Positions 53,788 to 63,445 of a stretch of DNA of 64,000 bases are shown one piece after another. The first letter of the stretch is position 1, and every line of letters begins with the position of its first letter. The stretch spans positions 1-64,000 of the forward strand of contig JADFXM010000012.1 of the NCBI GenBank assembly GCA_015233565.1. The letters run 5' to 3'. Source of the DNA: Candidatus Rifleibacteriota bacterium. GTDB taxonomy: Bacteria; Muiribacteriota; Ozemobacteria; Ozemobacterales; Ozemobacteraceae. Made by a program: the position numbers and the translations under genes. The notes under the pieces are model-generated. The model saw only the letters and a list, made by a program, of their open reading frames with translations. It ran no database searches and was not told the origin of the DNA.

Positions 53788-55206
53788 TTATTTAATGGAA
53801 TTATTATAATCGCCAATCGACAAGCCTTTTTTAGCAACTTTTGCCAATAAAAAATTCATAACAAATAGTACAAAATATGCTGGAATATTTCTCAGGATTC
53901 CAGTCCATAAAAATCGCTTGAAAATTGATTTTATCCCTGAAACCTGTATATTCAAACGCCAAAATTCATTCTCTAATTCTGCGGGAGTAAAATTCCGGGG
54001 TCGAAACGAAACATGCAACCCATCCGCAAACTTAGGATCGACATGGATCAGGCGACCTTCGAGCTGAAGTTTTTTGTACATTGGAGTTCCTGGCACAGGA
54101 ATTACGGGATGAGTAATCAGCAATGGAATATGGTGTTCTTCCACAAATCTCTGAATATTTTTAAAAGTAGACCGATCATCATGATCGAAACCCACCATCA
54201 TCAGCGCAGTAATTGGAATTCCAAAATTTTGTGCCCGCTTGATTAGTTTTGGATAGTCGTATTCAGCCGCAAAATTTTTTCCAACCGCACGTAAATTGGC
54301 TTTCGACAAAGTTTCGAATCCAATTTGAAGGGATAAACATCCACTTTTCCTGGCAAGCAGCAAAAATTCGTCATCTTGCAAACAATTAATATCCACTCCA
54401 GCGATCCAGAAAAATTTTCGAGGGTGAGAACCCTTAGCTTTTTCCTGACCAAAGGTTGGGAGAGCTTGAGAAACAAAATCAGTAAACTCGCAGGCACCAC
54501 CTAATTTTTCAGATTGGATTTTCCGAAGAATTGTCTTGGCATGGTTCATATCTGCAGTAAAATTGGGATCAGTAAAATAAATAAATCGTTTTTTGAATAC
54601 GGAAAGTACAAGTTCAATTTCTTTGAGAACTTCATCAACGTCTCGTTTTCTATAATTTTGGGAATAGAGAGAAGTTATCGAGCAAAACGCACATGAATTT
54701 GGACATCCTCGCGAGGCTTCAACCGGTACAACATCTCCGACTATCGAAGGGGGAATCAGATCAAAACGTGGTAATGGGAGATTTTCGATGGAAGGAGACA
54801 GATTTTTGTATTCCTTCCTCAGATCATTTTTTTCCAGATCATGGATAATTTCGGAAATAAGTTCTTCGGCATCACCTAGTACAAACGAAGAAAAACTATC
54901 TTTGCAAGCTTCCAAACATTTCTCTGCAGAAAATCCTCCAACAACTGTTTTTACACCCCGCGAAAGAAAAGTCTCAGAAATTTCCGCAGCACGAACCCAA
55001 TTTGAACCCATTGTAGAAAAACCAACAAGATCATAATTCTTCGAAAAATCAATTTCCTGGCATCGTTCATGAATTAGTGTAATTTCATGCTCTTTTGAAA
55101 AGCAAGCTGCAACACGTGCCAAAGTAAGGGGAAAATATCCCAATTTCTTTGTTTTAAAAAGCTTTCCGGAAGAATAAAAGCTCGGATCAACTAGTAGTAT
55201 TTTCAT
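53788..55206 (-). CDS. B12-binding radical SAM protein (class B methylase-like)
   Basis: 472 residues. The N-terminal Rossmann-like B12-binding domain (1-125) has ILLVDPSF, YDLVGFSTMGSN and VVGGFSAEKC. The radical-SAM core starts at SRGCPNSCAFCSI, giving Cys168, Cys172 and Cys175. IYFTDPNFTAD and ALMMVGFDHDD follow the barrel order. The C terminus has a hydrophobic helix (IPAYFVLFVMNFLLA). Relatives include hopanoid and bacteriochlorophyll methylases. A lipid or polyketide substrate is possible. It depends on cobalamin, like the corrinoid protein at 43983. The start has no SD and lies 13 bp from an R1 repeat. Confidence 0.88.
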   Translation of the reverse strand: MKILLVDPSFYSSGKLFKTKKLGYFPLTLARVAACFSKEHEITLIHERCQEIDFSKNYDLVGFSTMGSNWVRAAEISETFLSRGVKTVVGGFSAEKCLEACKDSFSSFVLGDAEELISEIIHDLEKNDLRKEYKNLSPSIENLPLPRFDLIPPSIVGDVVPVEASRGCPNSCAFCSITSLYSQNYRKRDVDEVLKEIELVLSVFKKRFIYFTDPNFTADMNHAKTILRKIQSEKLGGACEFTDFVSQALPTFGQEKAKGSHPRKFFWIAGVDINCLQDDEFLLLARKSGCLSLQIGFETLSKANLRAVGKNFAAEYDYPKLIKRAQNFGIPITALMMVGFDHDDRSTFKNIQRFVEEHHIPLLITHPVIPVPGTPMYKKLQLEGRLIHVDPKFADGLHVSFRPRNFTPAELENEFWRLNIQVSGIKSIFKRFLWTGILRNIPAYFVLFVMNFLLAKVAKKGLSIGDYNNSIK

Positions 55207-55218
55207 AGATAATGAGTC

Positions 55219-55435
55219 ATACCAATTTCAATTAGTTCGCTCATCCGACCTAATTCGTGCTTCTGGTCTGAGGAAATTGGAGTTGGATCTGACGGAAATG
55301 AATGCTTCACTCATCAAGTAAGGGCTCCTTATTTTCATGAAAGTTCCGTGTTCTCTTGAAAAATATACCGATCCAACTTCATTTTGATCAAATCAATGTT
55401 CTTGGGGTGATGCACATATTTTTTGGGATTGGTAT
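55219..55435 (-). repeat. R1 miniature repeat, copy D (inverted)
   Basis: 217 bp with ends ATACCAAT and ATTGGTAT. It fills the gap between the radical-SAM gene (start 55206) and the end of the TPR-like gene (55444), so the radical-SAM gene's promoter must lie inside or upstream of the element. Confidence 0.85.
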
Positions 55436-55443
55436 CCTTATTT

Positions 55444-56451
55444 TCAGATCACTAACAAAATTATTGCAGTCATGCCTAATAGTACAGCTTGGAATATTTC
55501 TCTTTTATATGATTGGAAAGAACAAAATCCCCGTAAGGAGTTTTTTTCGGAGTTTTTTTCTTCGTGATCATGGTCTTCGCAATTATTCTCTTCATGATTA
55601 TTTCCTTCTTGCAAGTGTTGTTCAGGAATATCTCCCGACGGATTGCAGGCGTCACAAGGTTCTTTTCCAACCGAAGAGTCCACTTTGAGTGAAACATCAG
55701 CTTTTGGGGAAGATGCAACCAAATTCAGCCTTAGATTTCTGGCTAGCATTCCCTCTGAATCAGCTAACGGCAGCCCTGAGGCTTTCCAGGCAAGAAGTGC
55801 ATCCTCAGTTTTTCCCATTTCAAAGAGAAAGCGTGCCCGCAAAACATGATAATTCTGAAGGTTCAAAGCTTCATCCAGCAAAACGGCGCATGAAGGATTC
55901 TTTTCCCATGCCTGGATTGCGGCATCGAGATATTTCAAAGCTATTAGCCGGGAATCTCTAATCGTCACACCATGTTTTGAGGAAAACCCGTAAAAATAAG
56001 CTGCAGTACCATACAATTCATGTAACCGTGGAGAGTTTCGGTTTGCCAAAATTCCACTCTGTAAAAGTCTTATTCCTTCCATAAACCGCCCCAGATGAAA
56101 TGCAAGATTCTGACTCAAAACAGTGTAAGCATCAATTCTACACGGATCGAGCAATAATACCAATTTAAGGAGAGGTACAATATCCGTATTTCCAGCATAA
56201 CTTCCCGCTCGAGAACTGCTGTTTACATGCTGGGAAGGCCCATGATGCATATATTCATCGGCTTTAAGCCATAAAATATCAGCAGCCAAATTCTTAACTT
56301 GTACAGGAACTGTTTCAAGGAAAAGGGCTTCAACCGATTTATTGGCGAAGGATGGGTGTAAAACCCTCGAATATTTGACTTTGATCTCCCATTGAAAAGC
56401 AGCTGCCAGCGCAGCAATAAATGCGAGTAAAAACCGTGTTCTTAATTTCAT
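55444..56451 (-). CDS. Membrane-anchored TPR-like protein
   Basis: 335 residues with an N-terminal hydrophobic anchor (FLLAFIAALAAAF) and a C-terminal membrane segment (IFQAVLLGMTAIILLVI). Between them lie helical hairpins resembling tetratricopeptide repeats, such as LLLDPCRIDAYTVLSQNLAFHLG and ALNLQNYHVLRARFLFEMGKTEDAL. Near the C terminus is a His/Glu/Asn/Cys-rich stretch (HDHEEKNSEKN, CDACNP) that might bind metal. It starts 8 bp after the ABC permease gene, so it is likely an accessory part of that exporter. Confidence 0.65.
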   Translation of the reverse strand: MKLRTRFLLAFIAALAAAFQWEIKVKYSRVLHPSFANKSVEALFLETVPVQVKNLAADILWLKADEYMHHGPSQHVNSSSRAGSYAGNTDIVPLLKLVLLLDPCRIDAYTVLSQNLAFHLGRFMEGIRLLQSGILANRNSPRLHELYGTAAYFYGFSSKHGVTIRDSRLIALKYLDAAIQAWEKNPSCAVLLDEALNLQNYHVLRARFLFEMGKTEDALLAWKASGLPLADSEGMLARNLRLNLVASSPKADVSLKVDSSVGKEPCDACNPSGDIPEQHLQEGNNHEENNCEDHDHEEKNSEKNSLRGFCSFQSYKREIFQAVLLGMTAIILLVI

Positions 56452-56459
56452 GAGGTAGA

Positions 56460-57251
56460 TTATAAATCACGCCTGGTCAGGATTTTTCCTGCTGCCGCAA
56501 GAAAGAACGTCGAAACCGCGATGCTGTACAAAAATAGAAAAAGGAATACCGGAAACTGAAAATTCATTTCATGAACAACTGTCAGATTTGCTTCAAATAA
56601 GGAAAAATCCGGAATAAGTAAAGAAATTACCTCGCAGATCCAACTCAAAAATCCAGATTCATTTTTTTCAATCAGCATTCGGAGAACATCTAAAACATGC
56701 CCCAAGGCGTAGAATAAAATTCCCAAACTAAGTGCAACAATTTTTGAAGTAAATGTTACAAAAAAAAGAATCATGGAAAGCCAGACGCAGTGTTTCATAA
56801 AAAGAACAAAACCTCCAGAAAACACTTCCCAAAACCATCCTTCACCGTACATTCGCAAAAAGAAAAAAAGAAAACTTGAAAAAACAAAATGAAATAACCC
56901 AAGAGCAAAAATAATTCCCAAAAATCTTCCAAAAACATATGAAGTGCGATTTCCGATTCTCGATAAAATAAAATAAACTGATTTTCTTTCTATATCAGGG
57001 ATTATTTGTTCAAACGAAACAAAGAGAACCACCAAGAAACCAAAGACCGACATAATGTCAATTCCAAGATCTTTAACAATTTTCACCTGAAAACCCAACT
57101 TATAAGGATCCATCAATATGGCAATAGCAGGCAAAGGGAGAACTAATATCAGAATTGCCAAAAAAAAACGATTTCTAAATAACTCAAGAAAACCGTAGTA
57201 CCCTATCCAGAACGCTGATTTTAAGGAAGTCATTTTCATCTTAAACTTCAC
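56460..57251 (-). CDS. ABC transporter permease (ABC-2 type)
   Basis: 263 residues and about six TM helices, with GTG start overlapping the ATPase stop (GTGA). FRNRFFLAILILVLPLPAIAIL is the first membrane segment. IIPDIERKSVYFILSRIGNRTSYVFGRFLG is a conserved loop of ABC-2/NosY-like permeases. No substrate-binding protein is encoded, which points to export or a membrane-remodelling role. It works with the adjacent ATPase. Confidence 0.85.
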   Translation of the reverse strand: MKFKMKMTSLKSAFWIGYYGFLELFRNRFFLAILILVLPLPAIAILMDPYKLGFQVKIVKDLGIDIMSVFGFLVVLFVSFEQIIPDIERKSVYFILSRIGNRTSYVFGRFLGIIFALGLFHFVFSSFLFFFLRMYGEGWFWEVFSGGFVLFMKHCVWLSMILFFVTFTSKIVALSLGILFYALGHVLDVLRMLIEKNESGFLSWICEVISLLIPDFSLFEANLTVVHEMNFQFPVFLFLFLYSIAVSTFFLAAAGKILTRRDL

Positions 57252-58003
57252 GGAGTTTGTTCATTCAATAACTTCACAAACCTTTCCTCTAAATCTTCAT
57301 TGGAAGGATTAAAGTCCTTCAACTTTCCTTCAAAAATCATTTTCCCATTATGAAGTATTCCAATTCTATCGCAGATTTCGTTGACATCTGCAAGAATGTG
57401 TGTGCTGAAAAAAACAGTTCTGCCATCCTTTTTTAACTCTTTTAAAATATCCTTTACGGCCCGACGGCCTAAGGGATCAAGGCCGCTACTGGGTTCGTCA
57501 AGAATGTATAATTCCGGACAACTTGACATTGCACAAGCAATAGAAAGTCTTTGCCTCATTCCTTTAGAATAACAGGAAATTTGTTTTTCGCGATCATCCC
57601 ACAATTTTACCGTCTCCAAAAGACTTTGTTTCTTTTCCGGGACTATTGGAATACCCGCTAGGCGAAATGAAAAATCCAATATTTCCTGAGCGTTCAGATA
57701 TTCATAGAATTCAGGCTTTTCAGGAGAAAACCCAACACGCCGAAGATTGGCTTCTGAAAATTCAGCATTAAAGAGTTTGGCTTCGCCTGAATCAGAATGG
57801 CTTAAACCAAGTGCAATTTTAATGCATGTAGTCTTTCCGGCACCATTCAAGCCAACAAATCCGTAGATTTCACCCCTTTCGACCTTCAGATTTATTCCCG
57901 AAAGTATTTCTTTTCTTCTTGAAAAGTCTGAGTTTAGGGTATTATGAAAAAAAACTTTTGAGACGTTCACAAACTCCAAAATTGGTTCTGCCATTTTTTT
58001 CAC
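57248..58003 (-). CDS. ABC transporter ATP-binding protein
   Basis: 251 residues. The Walker A GLNGAGKT lies at 51-58. A Q-loop region, the signature YSKGMRQRLSIA, the Walker B LYILDEPSSGLD and the switch His (FFSTHIL) are all present. The CcmA/NatA-like domain drives export by ATP hydrolysis. GTG 58003 or ATG 57994 may be the start. It is the first gene of the exporter operon. Confidence 0.93.
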   Translation of the reverse strand: MKKMAEPILEFVNVSKVFFHNTLNSDFSRRKEILSGINLKVERGEIYGFVGLNGAGKTTCIKIALGLSHSDSGEAKLFNAEFSEANLRRVGFSPEKPEFYEYLNAQEILDFSFRLAGIPIVPEKKQSLLETVKLWDDREKQISCYSKGMRQRLSIACAMSSCPELYILDEPSSGLDPLGRRAVKDILKELKKDGRTVFFSTHILADVNEICDRIGILHNGKMIFEGKLKDFNPSNEDLEERFVKLLNEQTP

Positions 58004-58081
58004 AAAGTTAAAATGTCTTACAGCGCAAACGCATTGAATTTGTCGAATTAATCACTTTGTCTTTAAGCCCCTCAAGTAAAA

Positions 58082-58202
58082 CTGTCAAAAAAAACCCTAA
58101 TTTTCAGATTTCAATGTACCCACCCAAATTTTGGCCCCGCTTTCTCGCATCAGAAACGAGGCACATTGTCCCGAACAAAAGCGTAATGAGATTTTCCTAC
58201 AG
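58082..58202 (+). repeat. R2 miniature inverted-repeat element, copy e
   Basis: 121 bp with ends CTGTCAAAAA and TTTTCCTACAG, in the same orientation as copy a. The core (CCCGCTTTCTCGCATCAGAAACGAG) matches the tandem units at 18210-18605. It lies upstream of the ABC exporter operon. Confidence 0.75.
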
Positions 58203-58273
58203 CTTCCCCTGCTATTCTCCACAGAAGATTTCAGTTGATATGGTGCGTTATTGCTAAACTGTGCCGGAAAATT

Positions 58274-58335
58274 GGACTTTCGCACTTGTTCTCAATAATA
58301 ACTGAAAGCCAATTTCCAAAAGTGTGCGAAAGTCC
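58274..58335 (-). terminator. Inverted repeat downstream of the metallopeptidase gene
   Basis: GGACTTTCGCAC (58274-58285) and GTGCGAAAGTCC (58324-58335) are a perfect 12-bp inverted repeat around 38 bp. A second pair, GGAAAATTGG/CCAATTTCC, overlaps it. It lies 17 bp after the peptidase stop on the minus strand. Termination is plausible; a degraded miniature element is the alternative. Confidence 0.45.
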
Positions 58336-58352
58336 AAAAATTTTAAGTTATT

Positions 58353-60416
58353 CTATTTCACGTGGTCAAGGGCAAGTTTAACAGCATCAAGCATAGGTTT
58401 GGTGGACAGCTCCACACCCATTGCTTTTTCCATCCATAACTTGGGGGTTACACAACCTAAAACACACATTTTTTCCATCTCCGGCCCTAATTTTTTGTCT
58501 TTAAGGTAAGAATTTATCTGAAAGCAAACCAAATGCCCGATTGGATAATCTGGCAAATACAACGGATTGGTCAGTGCATGAGAGTATATTCCCAATAAGG
58601 TGATATCCTTGATATCGAAAACCGGGGCAAAATATTCATTCCAAATTTCCTTGGAAATCTTTATTTCTGCCTCCTTCATTTGAGCCGGGGTTGCTTCTGG
58701 ATTAGCATAAAGCCATCGCCACATTTTCATATCAATTAATGCAACACCTGCTATCTCGTAGGTCATCCAAAAGTCATTTAATGCAATCATGTCATCAGTT
58801 TTTTCATCATGGATTTTGTACCCAAGCATATCCATGTCTTTTGCCTGAAAAACAAAAGCAAAACATTCAGTAAAAGCAGTGTTTGGAACTCCGTTCAGGA
58901 AAAAATTATCAACTTTATAAAGGGAAAATGTTTGTTCGACAGTGTGTCCTAGTTCGTGCATCGCAACATTGAAACTTTGATAATTCATTCCATCTGCTGG
59001 AATTCTGGTTCGAAGATGCGCCTTATCATCTTTCATTTGAGCACCCATTGCATGACCAGCCCCTCTGGCTGAATCGACAACCACACGTTCAGAAATAAAT
59101 TTAGCCTGGTCTTTTTCAAAACCAAGTTTTTCAAGAATATTTGGAATATCTATCTGGAAGGCTTCAGCAGATGGATATTTCACTCTTACAATTTTATCGA
59201 GCTCAGTTTCTGAAATCGGTTGAGCAGGCTTAAAACCCTCATACCAAACATCAAAAGGCATTAGCTTTCGTCCAAGACGTTTTGAAATTAATTGACCGAC
59301 TTTTTTCGCTTGATCTGAGCTCAGAATAGATATGAACAATTTTTCGACTTCTTCTTCCGGAAGCTGTCTTTCAAGATTGAATTTCCGCTTTATAAAAGTT
59401 GAAGCAGTCGGGTAATAGGGATCAATAGCTTTTTGTACTTGAAATCCCTTCAAATAATGCTCATATCTGGTCAAATTCTCAGATTCGAATTTGAGTTCCT
59501 GGAAAGTGTTTCCCTTTTTTTCATAAAGAATATTTTTTACCGGATCCCAGTAATTTTCGTTCTTATTAATCACATTCTTCGGAATAGAGCCGTCAATAAT
59601 TTTCAACATTGCATTATAAATTAAATTTTGCTTGGCCAACCCGTCTGAGTTCTTGTACTGAGCTTTGATTTCGTCACGCAACCCCCAGTGCGAAATGAGC
59701 TTTAAATCTTCAGGGAAAAGTGTTTTTTTATCCTCAGTCAAAAGGCGCCCAACATAGATATTGTAGTCGTTGATATATCCATCTGATTTCACAGCGACTT
59801 CATTTACAGCCTGATTCAGCTCAGAAGGAACTCTTGCAACCAACATATCGGTAAGTTTTGCTTCTGCCCAGCGATTTCTACTCCAGTTTGGGCCATCTTT
59901 TAATTTGGCCTCCAGGTCAGTTTGCGGAAAATTTAACAAAATCGAAAAAGCGATTTTCATTGTGAATAAATCATCAACAAAATGATCAGACGGAGAAAAT
60001 TTAGCAAATAAATCATCTATAACAAGTTTTTCACCTATTTCCAAATCGAATGGTTCGCGTAAAGTTCTTGAGACTTTGAGGAAATTTCCAATCACTGTTT
60101 CAAAATTCTTCTCAAGTCTGGAGAAAAGAAGTTTCCTGGTAGGAGTATCTGGAATAAAATTCTCACGGCAAAACTCTTCAAACTCTTTCTCAGTTCCATC
60201 TTGGGAACGCCAAAAAAAAGCAGCCTGTGCCACACCCTGCTTTATTCGCTCAAGATTGCCAGCACCAAATTTTTGCTCAAGCTCAGCTATAACTTTGGCA
60301 ATAATCTCAGCTGTAATCATTTTTTTTGGCTTTTCTTCTGACGCTTTAATCATTTCAGATGAAAGTACAAAGGAAAAAATCATAGAACAGAGTATTAGCA
60401 ACATAAAAGTTTTCAA
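58353..60416 (-). CDS. Exported M3-like zinc metallopeptidase
   Basis: 687 residues starting at TTG, with AGGAGG six bases upstream. The signal peptide is FMLLILCSMIFSFVLSS. The gluzincin zinc site is HELGH (487-491), with Glu517 in the downstream helix (TAFTECFAFVF), the arrangement of M3/M32-type oligopeptidases. The long helical N-terminal part (30-330) would close over the active site. Most M3 enzymes are cytosolic, so an exported member suggests peptide scavenging in the periplasm. It stands alone. Confidence 0.85.
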   Translation of the reverse strand: MKTFMLLILCSMIFSFVLSSEMIKASEEKPKKMITAEIIAKVIAELEQKFGAGNLERIKQGVAQAAFFWRSQDGTEKEFEEFCRENFIPDTPTRKLLFSRLEKNFETVIGNFLKVSRTLREPFDLEIGEKLVIDDLFAKFSPSDHFVDDLFTMKIAFSILLNFPQTDLEAKLKDGPNWSRNRWAEAKLTDMLVARVPSELNQAVNEVAVKSDGYINDYNIYVGRLLTEDKKTLFPEDLKLISHWGLRDEIKAQYKNSDGLAKQNLIYNAMLKIIDGSIPKNVINKNENYWDPVKNILYEKKGNTFQELKFESENLTRYEHYLKGFQVQKAIDPYYPTASTFIKRKFNLERQLPEEEVEKLFISILSSDQAKKVGQLISKRLGRKLMPFDVWYEGFKPAQPISETELDKIVRVKYPSAEAFQIDIPNILEKLGFEKDQAKFISERVVVDSARGAGHAMGAQMKDDKAHLRTRIPADGMNYQSFNVAMHELGHTVEQTFSLYKVDNFFLNGVPNTAFTECFAFVFQAKDMDMLGYKIHDEKTDDMIALNDFWMTYEIAGVALIDMKMWRWLYANPEATPAQMKEAEIKISKEIWNEYFAPVFDIKDITLLGIYSHALTNPLYLPDYPIGHLVCFQINSYLKDKKLGPEMEKMCVLGCVTPKLWMEKAMGVELSTKPMLDAVKLALDHVK

Positions 60417-60576
60417 CGCATTCCTCCTATTTTCTTTGTCCTAAAATAATATCACTTTGGAATTTATGATGGGGAAAAAAAATTAGAAAAATTATGCTAG
60501 TTAAAGGTTGTTTATTTTTTAGTATTGAAAGTTGCGCAACAACCTAATATTTGCCTTCCCTTGAAAAAATCTATTG

Positions 60577-62157
60577 TTACTCAGGAGGCCGAAACATCAC
60601 TTTGCATTCTTTACTATGTATGCAGGTTTCTAAGAAAAAACAGATCTGATATGTCCCAAAAAGTATGAAAAAATGATCGAGAATTGAGTTGATTCGTGCA
60701 TTCCCAAAAGCTATCAAATTCACCACTAAGACACTGGAAAATAAAATTGCCAGTACAGGAGGAATATTCCCCCTCGGAAACTCAAAATTTCTTTCTCTTC
60801 TAACAAAATAAGCAACCATAAAAATCGGAAAAAGCTTCTCGAAACCAGGGTTGAAAACTATCAAAACCAAAGCAAACAAAAGGATCATCGCTATTAGAGG
60901 CTCTTTCAAAAGAGGTTCTTTAAATTGAGAATCTTCCAAAATTTGACAATTTTCAATTTTAAAAAATCCCAAAATCCTTATTAACTGGGAATTCAACATT
61001 TTAAAAGGGGAATTGTTTGTACAATATTCCAAAAATTTCACAAATATGGAATCTCTTGTACCGGAAAACAACGAAAAGGTCATAAGCAGAATTAGTGATA
61101 TTTTTAAAAATTGAAATGAATCAAACCCGGAATGCAACTTGTTGTATAGAGCTATCGGCAACAGAAATGGATTCTCAATATAAAACGCAATCACCCTCAT
61201 AACTGAACTACCTTCAAGCCCCTTTTTGTTATAAAAACAATTCGGACACTTTCGCCATTCGGGGTGCCAATCACCATCTTCAACGGTGAACTCATTGTTC
61301 CCATCCAGAAGCATATTGTCTGATTGAGTGGAGACAAAATAGAATTTTCCAAAATGCCTGGAAACATAAGTTGAATATAAAATAACCGGAATAAAAAAAG
61401 AAAAAAAGAAAACCCCTGCAAACAGAGTTCGTGACTTCAAATCAACCAAAAGTTTTCTGAGAATCCAAATTACAAACAAAAAAGGAAAAAATAAAAAAAT
61501 TCCCTTAATCAAAACCGAAAGCGCACAAATCAACCCGCAGCAAAAGGCTTTTACTGAAGTGGGCGATGAAAAAAATAAATGTGCTGAAAAAATTAATAGT
61601 ACTGAAACAAAAATCAAGGTTGGTTCAGTCATTATCTCATGTGCAAGGGAATGATACTTTGCCAAAAAAATCAAACCGGAGATCATTCCACACAAAAAAC
61701 CTTCCCTTTTCCAGAAAAGATATCCAATAATCGGTAAAAGGCTCGAAGAAAGGATCAACAGAAAGAGATTCATTTTTTTAGCTAACGAAGGGCTGATCCC
61801 AACAATCTTGTACAATAGCCCTAACAGAACCGGATATCCAGGAGCCCGGAAAAAATTGTATGTTCCGCCCTGTTTCCCAAGTTTGAGAAAGTTTTCCATA
61901 AAATAGGGGTCAGAGTTATTTTCAAACTTGTACTTCTCAAATTCAAAAACTCCCCCGAATCGCATGAAGTAATCCCCGATTGCGAAATTCACCGCCATTG
62001 AATGATATTCCCAGGTATCTCCTCCGAAAAATGCTTTGTCGGAAAAATCTTCTCGAAAAAAGAAAAATGCTGACAATAACAAAAACATCCCTATGGATGA
62101 AAATATTACATGCTTAGGGATGAAAATGGAGTTTCGCACTTTTAGGGGATGTTCCAT
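60577..62157 (-). CDS. Polytopic membrane glycosyltransferase (GT-C, ArnT/PMT-like)
   Basis: 526 residues from ATG 62157; a TTG 13 codons upstream is also possible. About 11-12 TM helices are present. The first loop has GGDTWEYHSMAVNFA, whose Asp corresponds to the catalytic acid of GT-C enzymes such as ArnT and mannosyltransferases, and FFRAPGYPVLLGLLYK follows as in PMT/GT39 proteins. It likely uses a lipid-linked sugar donor on the outer face of the inner membrane. Acceptor unknown. Downstream of its start, 62158-62529 has no gene I can support. Confidence 0.82.
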   Translation of the reverse strand: MEHPLKVRNSIFIPKHVIFSSIGMFLLLSAFFFFREDFSDKAFFGGDTWEYHSMAVNFAIGDYFMRFGGVFEFEKYKFENNSDPYFMENFLKLGKQGGTYNFFRAPGYPVLLGLLYKIVGISPSLAKKMNLFLLILSSSLLPIIGYLFWKREGFLCGMISGLIFLAKYHSLAHEIMTEPTLIFVSVLLIFSAHLFFSSPTSVKAFCCGLICALSVLIKGIFLFFPFLFVIWILRKLLVDLKSRTLFAGVFFFSFFIPVILYSTYVSRHFGKFYFVSTQSDNMLLDGNNEFTVEDGDWHPEWRKCPNCFYNKKGLEGSSVMRVIAFYIENPFLLPIALYNKLHSGFDSFQFLKISLILLMTFSLFSGTRDSIFVKFLEYCTNNSPFKMLNSQLIRILGFFKIENCQILEDSQFKEPLLKEPLIAMILLFALVLIVFNPGFEKLFPIFMVAYFVRRERNFEFPRGNIPPVLAILFSSVLVVNLIAFGNARINSILDHFFILFGTYQICFFLETCIHSKECKVMFRPPE

Positions 62158-62529
62158 GTGCGCATTCTCAATTGGTGCAGTGTTGGAGGTAATCAAAGGG
62201 CAAAAATTGGCGATATTTCAAAAAATGGCACTAATATCCTGAAACAGTCTTCAACAGAGATTTTTACTCTAATGAAATACTGGCTACGCACTTTTTGAAA
62301 AACCGCTTTCTTTTTATTTTCTAGTGGTGATTTTAGAACATTCTCTCGTTGAACACCAGTTTTAAACCTGACAATTTTTTGAATTCCCTTGAAAAACATA
62401 AGAGAAAACAATTTGGTTAAATTTGGCACTCGGATGTTCAAATGAGGGTGGCAAACAAATTGTTCTGGAGAAAATCGGTGTTCAATGCTATTCGTAGCCC
62501 AAAACGTTAAATTTCACGTAAAATTTGCC

Positions 62530-63387
62530 TCAATTCAGTTTTAGAAGCCATCTAAATGTTATTCCAAAAACCAACGCCGAAAGAATATAGACTCCAGCCC
62601 ATTTCAAATTGAAATTCCAAATCGCTGCCGACACACTGTCTTGCAAGGACATCTCAATAGAAAGCAACCTTTTTCCTTTGGGACCGGAAGAATTGAAGTC
62701 CTTTATCGGATTTGGCGGCCTTCCGGAATTATTGAATATTTCAAATTGAAGGGGATAATTTTTTCCCGCGTAACGGACAACCAGAGTAGTGGGGCCAACT
62801 TTTGAAAGTTTGATTTTCCATCTGGCTTCAACTTCCGATTCATTTGTGGTAACAGTTTCAGAAGCATTTTCAGGAATTCCAATCTTTGAGATTGCCGATC
62901 CGATGGGGAAAACAGAATCGTTAGGAAGTAGATGCGCAAGACCTTTGGCTCCATCCTCGAAATGGGCCGTTACAAAAATCTCATTTCCAAGCTTTGGAGG
63001 AAGAAAAGATAATCTTGAACCCATCCAAAGTGCCACCAGGCAAATCACTGGGATTGTCCATAGTGACGGAAAAACGGCCTCCCATGCGTAAAGTCCACTT
63101 ATTCGATTCGCTAACGAATTCAACCTTTCAAGCTCACTCTTTTCCGAAGTGTTTTTTTTCAAATTTCCGATTTTTTCCAGGTCTTCTTTTGCATTCTTCA
63201 AAAGCAATTGATTGCTTGAAAATTTAAGGAACAAATTTACACCCAATCCTGTCATCGCACCTATCAAAGCTATAGCCCCAATCGAGGGAAACCGGAAAAT
63301 CCATTTCAAAAAGAAATCCAATATGGGATAAAATAGCTCAAATAAAGGAACAACGATCTTTTCAATTATCCAGATTAAAAAATTCAT
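62530..63387 (-). CDS. Membrane protein resembling DUF106/EMC3 family
   Basis: About 285 residues; GTG 63396 is an alternative start. A TM segment (PSIGAIALIGAMTGLGVNLFLKF) is followed by a charged coiled coil (NAKEDLEKIGNLKKNTSEKS), then further TM near WTIPVICLVALWMGSRL and a C-terminal TM (AGVYILSALVFGITF). This TM, coiled-coil, TM order is that of DUF106/TMCO1/EMC3, part of the YidC/Oxa1 insertase superfamily. A soluble beta domain (about 145-245) is inserted. Assignment is tentative. Confidence 0.5.
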   Translation of the reverse strand: MNFLIWIIEKIVVPLFELFYPILDFFLKWIFRFPSIGAIALIGAMTGLGVNLFLKFSSNQLLLKNAKEDLEKIGNLKKNTSEKSELERLNSLANRISGLYAWEAVFPSLWTIPVICLVALWMGSRLSFLPPKLGNEIFVTAHFEDGAKGLAHLLPNDSVFPIGSAISKIGIPENASETVTTNESEVEARWKIKLSKVGPTTLVVRYAGKNYPLQFEIFNNSGRPPNPIKDFNSSGPKGKRLLSIEMSLQDSVSAAIWNFNLKWAGVYILSALVFGITFRWLLKLN

Positions 63388-63445
63388 AGTATTCACTCAC
63401 TCTCTTAAAAACTATATAACAGATTATCATTTAACCTAAAGTCAG

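Noticed and set aside
62193..62441. Minus-strand open frame between the glycosyltransferase and the DUF106-like gene
   Set aside because: No ribosome site, no recognisable domain, and poor coding composition.
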